Below, one piece after another: positions 8,790-16,694 of a stretch of 64,000 nt of DNA. A program made the translations under genes and the position numbers. Position 1 is the stretch's first letter, and each line of letters begins with the position of its first letter. Source of the stretch: Brenneria roseae subsp. roseae (GTDB lineage Bacteria > Pseudomonadota > Gammaproteobacteria > Enterobacterales > Enterobacteriaceae); NCBI RefSeq assembly GCF_003115845.1, contig NZ_KZ819022.1, forward strand, positions 427,369 to 491,368, read 5' to 3'. The notes beneath the pieces are model-generated. The model made no database searches. It had not been told where the DNA came from and was given only the letters and a program-made list of their open reading frames with translations.

Positions 8790-9414
8790 GATGCGCCGCC
8801 TTACTCTGATGGCGATCCGGCACAAGCATCCATAGCGACCGGGGATCCTGATTATTGATTAAGATGATGAACAGCATTAACACCAGCATGGCCCAACATC
8901 CCGGCCCCGGAATAACCTGCAAAAAGCCGGAAAGTTTGATGGCCGCCACCAGAAATCCCAGCATTCCGATTTCAATCATGCTCCAGGGACGCAGCCACGT
9001 AAGCACTTTCATTAAGCTGATGAAACCCGGCGCACACTGGCCGTTTCGCGCGAAGAACACGATCCATCCAAAGAGGGTGATTTGCAGAAAGGGCGCGACA
9101 ATCAGCAAAAACAACGTGCATACCGCCAGCGGGAAGGTCGTACCATTCGCCAAAGCCAGCGCGGCCTGCCACACGGTTGCAGACTGCTGTACCGAATGAA
9201 AGCTGACGCTGATAACCGGATAAACGTTAGCCATGACAAAGGTAACGGCTGCCGTCAGCGTCAAGGCCAGCATGTACTCGGTATTAAGCCGTCCTGAGCG
9301 ATACAGGATCGCCTGACAGCGTTCGCACCGGGCGACTTCGTCAACGTTGAGCGCCCGGTGTTGGTATACGCTGTCGCAATGTGTACAGACCACCAGATGG
9401 GGATATGTTTTCAT
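8782..9414 (-). CDS. PqiA-domain integral membrane protein (first half of a split PqiA)
   Basis: The 210-residue product has CTHCDSVYQH and CERCQAILYR cysteine pairs followed by four membrane segments, including VMANVYPVISV, the motif shared by PqiA halves. It is the first gene of the four-gene operon, followed by the second PqiA half, PqiB and PqiC. The two proteins probably associate in the inner membrane to form the equivalent of one PqiA that feeds or receives lipid from the PqiB tunnel. Both halves look intact, so this is a gene split and not a frameshift. SoxRS control is known in E. coli but was not checked here. Confidence 0.85.
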   Translation of the reverse strand: MKTYPHLVVCTHCDSVYQHRALNVDEVARCERCQAILYRSGRLNTEYMLALTLTAAVTFVMANVYPVISVSFHSVQQSATVWQAALALANGTTFPLAVCTLFLLIVAPFLQITLFGWIVFFARNGQCAPGFISLMKVLTWLRPWSMIEIGMLGFLVAAIKLSGFLQVIPGPGCWAMLVLMLFIILINNQDPRSLWMLVPDRHQSKAAHHG

Positions 9415-9450
9415 AGTGTCAATCTGACAACATCTCTGTAAGAAACGAAC

Positions 9451-9485
9451 GGCAGATAACCCGTGTGGTTAACCGGTTATCTGCC
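9451..9485 (-). terminator. 11-bp perfect stem between DUF3313 gene and pqi operon
   Basis: GGCAGATAACC at 9451-9461 pairs with GGTTATCTGCC at 9475-9485 around a 13-base loop. On the minus strand it is followed by GTTCGTTTCTT, a modest T-rich tail. It probably ends transcription of the DUF3313 gene before the pqi operon. Confidence 0.55.
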
Positions 9486-9528
9486 ACTGTTATTGGTTAT
9501 ATGCACGGTGCTGCGCTTTTTCCCTGGT

Positions 9529-9563
9529 GCCGGATGATGCGATTTGCCTCATCGGCGTCCGGC
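9529..9563. repeat. REP-like inverted repeat after the DUF3313 stop codon
   Basis: GCCGGATGATGCG and a complementary half ending GTCCGGC form an imperfect hairpin directly adjoining the stop codon. The GCCGGATG head resembles enterobacterial REP units. A single copy is seen in this window, so the family assignment is tentative. Confidence 0.4.
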
Positions 9564-10226
9564 TTATTTCAGCATGTCGGCCAGTTCTTCGGCTCCTTTA
9601 TCCAACCCGACTTCCGCAGCACTCAGTGAACCAATGGTGGCGCCGACGTTCATGGCGTTCGGATACTGTTTTGCCACATAGGCATTGAGTAGCGCATTGG
9701 TTGTGGCGTCATAAATTTCAACGGCATAGTTTACAGAACCATCAAGCAATCCCTCTTTTCCACGGATAGACTGCACGATGTTATAAGGGCCGCCGGCCAG
9801 ATCGAATTTGGTAAAAGTCCCCGCAACCTGGGTGGTGGTGTCGGCGCCGGTTAGCGTCAGTTTCAGCCTTAGCGTGTCTGGTGATGCAGCAGTGACTTCT
9901 CTGAAGCGCGGACGCAGGTTTTTACTGAAGGTATCGTACATGTAGGTTGCCAGTGCTTGCCGATCTTCCTGTGAAATATCATCAAACTGGTTATCTGCTC
10001 CCTGATAGACGACCACGGGGTCAATGATGATGTTGGTGTATTTCTTCCAGTCGACAGCGGTGGAATAGCGATAAGGAATACGGTCTGATTTGTCATCAGT
10101 ATTAGGTTTCAATTGGGATGAGGAACTGATACCAGAATAATGAGCGGGTGGGGTTCCGGCACAGCCCGCCAACACAACCGCCAGAGTCAAAACCGCAGAA
10201 CGAGAGACCTTAGAGAATGTGAACAT
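9564..10226 (-). CDS. DUF3313-family lipoprotein
   Basis: A lipoprotein of about 220 residues with signal peptide MFTFSKVSRSAVLTLAVVLAGC, where LAGC is the lipobox. The DUF3313 body is seen in YTNIIIDPVVVYQGADNQF, FREVTAASPDTLRLKLTLTGA and a C-terminal KQYPNAMNVGATIGSLSAAEVG block. Function of the family is unknown; members are predicted envelope proteins. I use the internal ATG at 10224-10226 because it starts a normal signal peptide; an in-frame ATG at 10256 would add ten residues. The gene is followed by two hairpins. Confidence 0.8.
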   Translation of the reverse strand: MFTFSKVSRSAVLTLAVVLAGCAGTPPAHYSGISSSSQLKPNTDDKSDRIPYRYSTAVDWKKYTNIIIDPVVVYQGADNQFDDISQEDRQALATYMYDTFSKNLRPRFREVTAASPDTLRLKLTLTGADTTTQVAGTFTKFDLAGGPYNIVQSIRGKEGLLDGSVNYAVEIYDATTNALLNAYVAKQYPNAMNVGATIGSLSAAEVGLDKGAEELADMLK

Positions 10227-10567
10227 GTGAAATATCCTGTATGAAGAAAGCACCATCAGTAAAGATGTAACCTATTGTTTATGTTGTGTTTGTTTTATTG
10301 TCTCATCAGGGCCGCATTTAACACGGCAAGCGAGTCTATAAAATTAACAAAACACGACTGTACGGTTTAGTTTTGCATTGAAGTTCTTTAGGTGTCAAGA
10401 AAATGTACTATTTTGTTTAATTATCTTTGTGTAAGTTGAAAAGGCGGGGACGGAGGCCACCTTATGGTGTGAGGCGCTTTATCTAAAAAGATAAAACAAG
10501 GTGTTCTCTTTTTATTAAAGAGAAAGAGGTATTTTTTATCGGTTATCCAGGCAGGTATTTCATTAAA
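10227..10567. other. AT-rich intergenic region between divergent genes
   Basis: About 340 bases separate the divergent lipoprotein and hydrolase genes. Apart from AT-rich DNA that should hold both promoters, I see no gene, clear operator or strong hairpin. Confidence 0.5.
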
Positions 10568-11689
10568 ATGATGACGATTTTACTGATTGTTACGTTAATC
10601 ATGGCGGTAACAGTATACGCCTATCTCAAACAGCCTCAGTTCGGCCAATCGCCGTCGGGGACTGAACTTGAAAGACTCAAACAGTCATCTTTTTATCATG
10701 ATGAAGGGTTTAGAAATTTAGCGGCCACACCACAGTTGACCGGCGGAAGTCATCCCTTTGTGACGATTGCAAAGTTTCTTTTGGGGACGGATGCTGATGC
10801 TATTCCGCGCGTTCCGCTGCCTTCCATCAAGACCGATTTGCACGCGCTGGATAAAAATCAATCTCTGGTCATCTGGATGGGGCATTCATCCTATTTTCTG
10901 CAAATAAATGGTAAGCGTATTCTGATCGATCCGGTATTCAGCGCCAGCGCTGCGCCGGTTCCAGGGATGAATAAAGCTTTTGACGGCAGTAACATCTACA
11001 CCGCTGATGATATCCCGGACATCGATTACTTGCTGATTTCTCACGACCACTGGGATCACCTTGATTACCCGACGATAATGCAATTGAAAGCAAAAATTAA
11101 TCATATCGTTTCACCCTTGGGCGTGGGGAGCTATTTTATTCAATGGGGATTTGATCAGCAGAAAATACATGAGGGCGACTGGTTCGATACGATTCAGCTT
11201 GAACAGGATCTGGCAATTCACGTGTTGCCTGCCCGTCACTTTTCGGGGCGTCTATTGGAAAGAAATAAAACGCTTTGGGCATCCTTTGCGCTATTCACCC
11301 CGCAGCACAAACTCTATATCAGCGGCGATAGCGGTTACGGCCCTCATTTTAAAGAGATTGGCGATCGGTTCGGGCCTTTTGATTTAGCCATCCTGGAATG
11401 CGGCCAATATAACGAAAACTGGCGTTATATTCACATGATGCCAGAAGAAACCGCACAGGCCGCTCAGGATCTGAACGCCGCGGCGGTAATTCCCTCACAT
11501 AACAGTAAATTCAAACTCGCCCATCATACCTGGTATGACCCGCTTAAACGGTTAGCCACGGCCAGTGAGAATAAAGCGTATCGGTTACTGACTCCCATGA
11601 TAGGCCAAACGGTCAACATGGATGGAAAACAGCCGCCTTTCCCTCGCTGGTGGGAAACGGTGGCCCGTCGTCCGGGAAATTCAAAATAA
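10568..11689 (+). CDS. metallo-beta-lactamase-fold hydrolase (NAPE-PLD/UlaG-like)
   Basis: The 373-residue product begins with a hydrophobic anchor or signal (MMTILLIVTLIMAVTVYAYL) and then an MBL-fold domain. The zinc motif is SHDHWDHLD, with H159, H161, D163 and H164, and further ligand regions are LPARHFSG, ISGDSGYG and IPSHNSKF. The WMGHSSYFLQINGKRILIDP block is typical of N-acyl-phosphatidylethanolamine phospholipase D-like bacterial proteins. It probably hydrolyses a phosphodiester or lactone-like substrate at the inner-membrane surface. The exact substrate is not evident and there is no functional partner next to it. Confidence 0.82.
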   Translation: MMTILLIVTLIMAVTVYAYLKQPQFGQSPSGTELERLKQSSFYHDEGFRNLAATPQLTGGSHPFVTIAKFLLGTDADAIPRVPLPSIKTDLHALDKNQSLVIWMGHSSYFLQINGKRILIDPVFSASAAPVPGMNKAFDGSNIYTADDIPDIDYLLISHDHWDHLDYPTIMQLKAKINHIVSPLGVGSYFIQWGFDQQKIHEGDWFDTIQLEQDLAIHVLPARHFSGRLLERNKTLWASFALFTPQHKLYISGDSGYGPHFKEIGDRFGPFDLAILECGQYNENWRYIHMMPEETAQAAQDLNAAAVIPSHNSKFKLAHHTWYDPLKRLATASENKAYRLLTPMIGQTVNMDGKQPPFPRWWETVARRPGNSK

Positions 11690-11913
11690 TGCCGGCAGCA
11701 TCAGTTCGCTAGAGCGAGCGCAAACAAGATGCTCTGGCCGCTTCAACGTTAGAGTCAAACCGTAAATAGGCTGAATAGGCCGGTAACCCTGTCTGATTTC
11801 CGCGCGAGGCGTGCCGAGAACACGGTTCTGCGTTGAAAATTCTGAGAAAATGCTGTTTTCTTATATACTTATCCTTGGTGTTATTTGCAGACACGATAAT
11901 GAGAAGAACGACG

Positions 11914-12939
11914 ATGAGAATACCGATTCGCACGGATAATAAACTGCTTCAACGCCTGCTATTGCTGGCCGCCCTGGTGATTATCATGATGGGAATTCAC
12001 ATGGCGGCATCGATTCTGTCGATATTGCTGCTGGCGCTTTTCCTGGCGATCGTGTTGGAACCGGTGGTAAGCCTGTTGTGCCGCACGCGGCTGCCGCGCC
12101 CGCTAATTGTGGTTCTGTTAGGCCTTGTCTTGTTAATGGCGCTGGTATACACGTTGCTGAAACTTGTTGCGGCATTGCCGGAATTTAACCAGATGAGCAT
12201 GCAGATGCAGGGGCTGCTTACCCGGCAACTGGCCGATAGCTGGCTACCGTTGCAGAGCATGGGATTGTCGTTGACGCCGGAAGCGGCGGTATCACTGGTT
12301 AATCCGGGACAATTCCTGTCGCTGATCGCACGTATGCTCAGCGGAATATCGAGCCTTTTTTCCGCCATGTTAGTCATCTTCCTGACGGTGATTTTCATGC
12401 TGATTGAAGTCCCATCGCTGGTGGCGAAATGCCAAAAACTATTTCGGGCGACATCGCCTGAAATGCAGATGGTTCGGCAGGGGGTTGCCAGCGTATCCCA
12501 TTATCTGGCGTTGAAAACATTGATCAGCGCAGTGAATGGATTGGCCGTTTGGGGCGTGCTGTCATTGTTGCAGGTGAAATTTGCTTTCCTCTGGGGCGTT
12601 GTCGCTTTTCTGTTTAACTTCATTCCGGTTGTCGGTTCGATGGTGGCTTCCATTCCTCCACTGATTCAGGCCTTTGTTTTCAACGGGTTCAGTACGGGTG
12701 CTGCCGCGCTGGTCATTATTCTATTGATCAACCTGCTACTGGGCTGGGTGCTGGAGCCGTATCTGTTCGGACGCAATCTCAACATGTCCACCAGTGTCAT
12801 TATTATCTCGCTTCTGGTTTGGGAGGGGTTACTGGGAATGACCGGCGTACTGTTGGCCGTTCCTCTCACTATGATACTCAAACTGGTGTTAGAACAGGTT
12901 GAGGGGGGGAAAACGCTGGCCCGTCTGCTGGAAGGATAA
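11914..12939 (+). CDS. TqsA-like AI-2E family transporter
   Basis: A 341-residue membrane protein with about eight hydrophobic segments and AI-2E family blocks such as FAFLWGVVAFLFNFIPVVGS, LLGWVLEPYLFGRNLNMST and GVLLAVPLTMILKLVLEQ. These align with my memory of E. coli TqsA, which is reported to export the quorum signal AI-2; other members export ions or unknown solutes. I choose the ATG at 11914 because it follows an AGAAG ribosome site and gives a typical N-terminus; in-frame upstream codons (11833, 11899) would add an atypical leader. Confidence 0.8.
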   Translation: MRIPIRTDNKLLQRLLLLAALVIIMMGIHMAASILSILLLALFLAIVLEPVVSLLCRTRLPRPLIVVLLGLVLLMALVYTLLKLVAALPEFNQMSMQMQGLLTRQLADSWLPLQSMGLSLTPEAAVSLVNPGQFLSLIARMLSGISSLFSAMLVIFLTVIFMLIEVPSLVAKCQKLFRATSPEMQMVRQGVASVSHYLALKTLISAVNGLAVWGVLSLLQVKFAFLWGVVAFLFNFIPVVGSMVASIPPLIQAFVFNGFSTGAAALVIILLINLLLGWVLEPYLFGRNLNMSTSVIIISLLVWEGLLGMTGVLLAVPLTMILKLVLEQVEGGKTLARLLEG

Positions 12940-13017
12940 CGGCCCTCTTGTGAAGGCTAAGTTACTGACATCGCCTCATTTTCATACAATGTAGCGGTAT
13001 GATATACTTACAGCTGG

Positions 13018-13033
13018 TAAACTGAACTGTTTA
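13018..13033. promoter_or_regulatory. possible autoregulatory operator of the downstream TetR gene
   Basis: TAAACTGAACTGTTTA is an imperfect palindrome (TAAAC...GTTTA) about 80 bases upstream of the TetR-family start. TetR regulators usually bind such a site near their own promoter. There is only this one copy and no experimental support. Confidence 0.35.
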
Positions 13034-13111
13034 GTAATTTGGTCGCTTATTGTTTTATCACACTGCTTCTTATTATTAACGTAACAGCAGAGACTAACCC
13101 AGGGAGGTAGA

Positions 13112-13747
13112 ATGAGAACTCTGACAGAGGAACGGCGTCTGGCAATAATCGATGCCGCCTCACAGCTATTCCAGGAAATGGGGTATGAGCGCGCATCAAT
13201 GAACGAGGTCGCGAAGCGAGTCGGTGGCTCCAAGGCGACGCTTTATAACTATTTCACCTCGAAAGAAGAGCTGTTTGAAACGGTAGTGCGTACTCACAGT
13301 ACCCGTTTTCTGACAGAGGCAGCATCGCAATTGACAGGGAACAACAGCGAAGCGCTTAATCTTGAACAAAAGCTGGCGCAGTTTGGCGAGGGGATGCTTC
13401 AGGTGCTTGGCGGCGATAATCAGGCCATGCAGATTTACCGTGTGGTGGTGGGGGAGGCCGGGCATTCCAATATTGGTAACCTGTTTCTTGAATCCGGCAT
13501 CCAGGAAAGCATGGAAAAACTCGCTCAGGTGATGGCCGATGCCATGCAGAAAGGAGAATTGATGGAGGGAGAACCCATGCTTCGGGCGAAGCAGTTTACC
13601 TCACTGGTTAAAGCTGAAATTGATGTGATAATCCTTCAGCGTGAACTACCGAATTTTACGCATGGGCAGATCCAAAAGATGGTTAAGAACAGTGTCCTGC
13701 TTTTTCTTTATGGCGCATTACCCCGGCAGGAAGGCAATAAAAAATAA
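13112..13747 (+). CDS. TetR/AcrR-family transcriptional regulator
   Basis: The 211-residue product has an N-terminal helix-turn-helix domain (AIIDAASQLFQEMGYERASMNEVAKRVGGSKATLYNYFTSKEELF) and an all-helical ligand domain with a TetR C-terminal pattern (QIYRVVVGEAGHSNIGNLF). The ATG follows an AGGGAGG ribosome site. It is 172 bases downstream of the TqsA-like gene on the same strand; it might regulate that gene or itself. The ligand is unknown. Confidence 0.88.
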   Translation: MRTLTEERRLAIIDAASQLFQEMGYERASMNEVAKRVGGSKATLYNYFTSKEELFETVVRTHSTRFLTEAASQLTGNNSEALNLEQKLAQFGEGMLQVLGGDNQAMQIYRVVVGEAGHSNIGNLFLESGIQESMEKLAQVMADAMQKGELMEGEPMLRAKQFTSLVKAEIDVIILQRELPNFTHGQIQKMVKNSVLLFLYGALPRQEGNKK

Positions 13748-13786
13748 TATCCAGCTATTTCTTCTTGCTACCCCTTTTCAGGTAGA

Positions 13787-13912
13787 GTGCGCGTCAGTCT
13801 CTGTTTTAACCTGTCGCCATTAGGTTGCGTTACAGCTTATGTCACGCCTCAGCCTGAAAATTGGTTCTGGGGTAAACCAGACAGCTTCTTGCAATGGGGC
13901 GTGGTGCCGTAA
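13787..13912 (+). CDS. possible 41-residue small protein or lipoprotein remnant
   Basis: A GTG-initiated frame reads a short hydrophobic stretch ending in LSPLGC, then VTAYVTPQPENW and FWGKPDSFLQWGVVP before TAA. The cysteine position and the proline- and tryptophan-rich tail look like a shortened lipoprotein, but the signal part is too short to be convincing. AGGT lies just upstream of the GTG. It could be the end of a decayed gene. Two tiny lipoprotein genes follow on the same strand. I do not recognise a family. Confidence 0.3.
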   Translation: MRVSLCFNLSPLGCVTAYVTPQPENWFWGKPDSFLQWGVVP

Positions 13913-14192
13913 CAGACCCTAAAACCGGTTATTAAGGCTTGAAACCGCGGTTATCCGGTTTTCTGTTTAGATCATGTGTTCTCCGCTTATTTAATCCACT
14001 AAACCTTACCGCCTGCGCCTTAGTATCCGGTCAATGATGGTACTCGCGCACAGTTCGGGACACTGCTTAATTGCGTCACCGAGATCCCTTGTAGTCGCAA
14101 CTCCCTTAAGTCAGCGGAAATACACTCTGTTCTTGACAATATTTGAAATTTTTATAAAACTGTACAGTACGGTATTAATGTGAGGAGTGGTT

Positions 14193-14264
14193 ATGAAAAT
14201 TATCGTACTGATTGGTTTCGTTTCGTCAGTCTTTCTCCTGACGGGATGTGTATCCCTGTTTTAA
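14193..14264 (+). CDS. 23-residue mini-lipoprotein
   Basis: The frame starts at an ATG with an excellent GAGGAG ribosome site five to eight bases upstream. It encodes MKIIVLIGFV, a hydrophobic stretch, then the lipobox LLTGC and only four residues after the cysteine (VSLF). The product would be little more than a signal peptide plus a lipid-anchored pentapeptide. A related 26-residue gene follows 37 bases later, which argues that both are real. No family name is recognised. Roles could be membrane stress signalling or modulating a membrane partner; this is speculation. Confidence 0.6.
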   Translation: MKIIVLIGFVSSVFLLTGCVSLF

Positions 14265-14301
14265 TGAACAGGTCTTCTACTTTTGTGTTTCAGGAGCAGA
14301 T

Positions 14302-14382
14302 ATGAAAATTATCGGATTGGCAGGTGTTATTGCTATGGTCTGTATATTGAGTGGTTGTCTTTCTATCGGCAGTCACCTCTAA
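14302..14382 (+). CDS. 26-residue mini-lipoprotein, paralogue of the preceding gene
   Basis: An AGGAGC ribosome site lies six bases before the ATG. The product starts MKII like its neighbour, has a hydrophobic core, the lipobox ILSGC and a short LSIGSHL tail. The shared MKII start, lipobox placement and tiny size indicate tandem duplication. Both genes are probably cotranscribed from the region after 13912. Function is unknown. Confidence 0.6.
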   Translation: MKIIGLAGVIAMVCILSGCLSIGSHL

Positions 14383-14525
14383 CAAGGCCGCGCTTTCCCC
14401 CGCGATATACTGGACCGGGTAACCGGCCTGGTATTCTTCGAGGTTTTAACAGGGCAGCCCTTGTAATGGCATGCCCGTTTTTTCGGAATGGGTATTTCTT
14501 TCTCTTTCTCATGGCGTTCGTTTTA

Positions 14526-14561
14526 CTCATAGATACCGGCATACAGGTCGGTATCTATGAG
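14526..14561. repeat. perfect 13-bp inverted repeat
   Basis: CTCATAGATACCG at 14526-14538 pairs perfectly with CGGTATCTATGAG at 14549-14561 around a 10-base loop. It lies just beyond the 3' end of the EIIA gene. Neither strand has a clear T run after it, so it may be an RNA-stabilising hairpin rather than a classical terminator. Confidence 0.6.
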
Positions 14562-14573
14562 TATGCTTTATCA

Positions 14574-15005
14574 CTATCCCCGATTAAGAATACGGAGAAA
14601 ATCCTGCTTATTTGAAATAAGCGAGAGCGCATTAGCAATGATTTCATCACTAAAAATCGATGCGACCTGTTTTAGTACATCGATATGCTGTTTCTCTTTA
14701 GCGATAACACCAATGGCAATGAACATCACATTACCTCTATCCCAAATAACGCCATCAGGAAATTGAAAAATCTCAATGCCCTTTTTAACAATGATATTTG
14801 TGGCTGATTTCGGTAGATGAGGAAGGGTAATGCCATTTCCCAGGAACGTGGATACCTGTTGCTCTCTCTCATTGAGAAAAGCAATACAATCCTGACTGAC
14901 ATAGCCTTTTTCTTTGAAAGAATTACCTACCATCGATAAAACTTCAGCTTTGTTTTTTGCCTGGCAACCTAAATGAAGGTTATCGATTGTAATATCATCT
15001 ATCAT
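14574..15005 (-). CDS. orphan PTS EIIA, fructose/mannitol family
   Basis: A 143-residue single-domain EIIA protein. The phospho-accepting histidine is H63 in GNGITLPHLPKSA, and the fold blocks LGCQAKNKAEVLSMVG and VMFIAIGVIAKEKQHIDVLKQV fit the mannitol/fructose class. It would take a phosphate from HPr in the cytoplasm. No EIIB or EIIC is nearby; instead it is the last gene after a proton-coupled inositol transporter. A regulatory role, such as reporting PTS status to the inositol genes, is possible but unproven. Confidence 0.8.
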   Translation of the reverse strand: MIDDITIDNLHLGCQAKNKAEVLSMVGNSFKEKGYVSQDCIAFLNEREQQVSTFLGNGITLPHLPKSATNIIVKKGIEIFQFPDGVIWDRGNVMFIAIGVIAKEKQHIDVLKQVASIFSDEIIANALSLISNKQDFLRILNRG

Positions 15006-15059
15006 ATTCTGTCTCCTTTACGAGATAATTCATTTTACTTCGAGTCAAACCTCTTTTTA

Positions 15060-16457
15060 CTATGCTCCTGAAGACAGTTCTTCCTCTAATTGCTCTAATG
15101 ATTTATTCGATGTTTCTGGCAATGCGAATACGACAAATAGTATAACCAGATAGTTTATGACAGCAAGGATCAGGAATACGGGGCCCAGGCCGAGTTTCGC
15201 CTGAAGTACCGGGAATAAATAGCTGACGACGGCGTTCATAATCCACATGAAAAATACCGAAATGCCCATGGATAGCCCACGGATTTTTAACGGGAAAAGT
15301 TCAGCTAATACCACCCAGGTAAGAAAACCCATGGTGCCTTGCATAACGCCGACAAATAATGCGCCCAGCAGCCAGATAGCCGTGGCTTTTACATCGCCAA
15401 CCAGGTAATAGTCAGCCGCGGCGATGACCAGATGTAATGTTGCCATGAGGGCAAAACCAGAAATAATCAGTGTTTTCCGTTTAAACCGGTCAACCAGAAA
15501 TATAACCCCGATTAACATGCCACCGACAGAAAAAACGCCGTTTAACACATTGCATATCAACGCCATTCTTTCGGAAAATCCCGAGGTGCGGAGTATTTCC
15601 GTACCGTAATACATAATAACATTCACCCCGGTTGTTTGCTGCAACGCAGCCCAGGCGATACCAACCAGCAGTAATTTGAAAATCCACGGCGTGTTGATAA
15701 TGATTGACAGAGCGCCTTGAGAATGCAGTTTTTTTTCTGCTTCGATATTAATCAATGTTACGATATCTTCAAATTCTTTAACCGCTCTTTCCGCAGGCCG
15801 AATTTGTTTTAAAATGGATAATGCTTCTTCCCGACGATTTTTGCTAATCAACCAGCGAGGACTTTCCGGCGAATTCCACATGCCGATAAGCAAACCCATG
15901 GCCGGTATCGCCTGAATAATTAACATATACCGCCAAACATCGGGGAGATGTCCCCAAACATAGCCAATAACGGCGTTAATCGCGAACGCGGATAACTGGC
16001 CGATAACAATGGCTACTTCATTTAATCCAGTGAGTTTCCCTCGCCTTTCGGTTGGGGCTATTTCGGATATGAAAGCGGGCGCGGTAACTGATGCTCCCCC
16101 TACGGCATAACCGAGTAAAAACCTGGCAAGCAATAGACTGGTGATATTGGGTGATACTGCGGACATCATAGCGCCGAACAAGAAAACGAATGATAAATAT
16201 AATAAATATTTTCGTCGGCCAAAATAGTCGGCCAGTTTGCCGCCGCAGACACTACCAAGCGCGGCCCCGACTAAAAGTACGCTCATGACGAGGCCTTCAG
16301 TTGTCGGTGTGAGAGCCATATTTTCTTTTAGGGAGGGGAACGCGCCATTGATAACACCTGTGTCATAACCAAAGAGCAAGCCACCGAACGTAGCGACCAA
16401 TGTTATTTGGTGTAATCGTTTTCTTTGTTGTATATTGAGTTCCATAATTAGCGACAT
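15060..16457 (-). CDS. iolT: MFS sugar porter, probable myo-inositol transporter
   Basis: The 465-residue protein has 12 predicted membrane segments and sugar-porter signatures: FGYDTGVINGAF, GKLADYFGRRKYLL, PTERRGKLTGLNE and PETSNKSLEQLEEEL. It is highly similar in pattern to IolT-type proton/inositol symporters. Its place in an iol cluster supports inositol, or a close stereoisomer, as substrate. The gene stands 237 bases downstream of the Gfo/Idh gene, so it may have its own promoter. Confidence 0.82.
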   Translation of the reverse strand: MSLIMELNIQQRKRLHQITLVATFGGLLFGYDTGVINGAFPSLKENMALTPTTEGLVMSVLLVGAALGSVCGGKLADYFGRRKYLLYLSFVFLFGAMMSAVSPNITSLLLARFLLGYAVGGASVTAPAFISEIAPTERRGKLTGLNEVAIVIGQLSAFAINAVIGYVWGHLPDVWRYMLIIQAIPAMGLLIGMWNSPESPRWLISKNRREEALSILKQIRPAERAVKEFEDIVTLINIEAEKKLHSQGALSIIINTPWIFKLLLVGIAWAALQQTTGVNVIMYYGTEILRTSGFSERMALICNVLNGVFSVGGMLIGVIFLVDRFKRKTLIISGFALMATLHLVIAAADYYLVGDVKATAIWLLGALFVGVMQGTMGFLTWVVLAELFPLKIRGLSMGISVFFMWIMNAVVSYLFPVLQAKLGLGPVFLILAVINYLVILFVVFALPETSNKSLEQLEEELSSGA

Positions 16458-16694
16458 GTCTTTACCTTTTATTCAGTTAATCAGGTGATGCCAAAAACCC
16501 CTTTAAAATACTCATGCTCATGGTGTTAACATCTCATAAATCAAAGGTGATGAGGGCTTTTGGCACTGTGAGTTATTATTTGTCTAAAATAATTTTTATA
16601 GGGCAAATAAATTTGATAAAAAGTTTTATATTAATCTGATTGCTAACGAAGGTTTTATTTGCTGCGCTTATTACCCTTTTATTATTGTCTCGTG

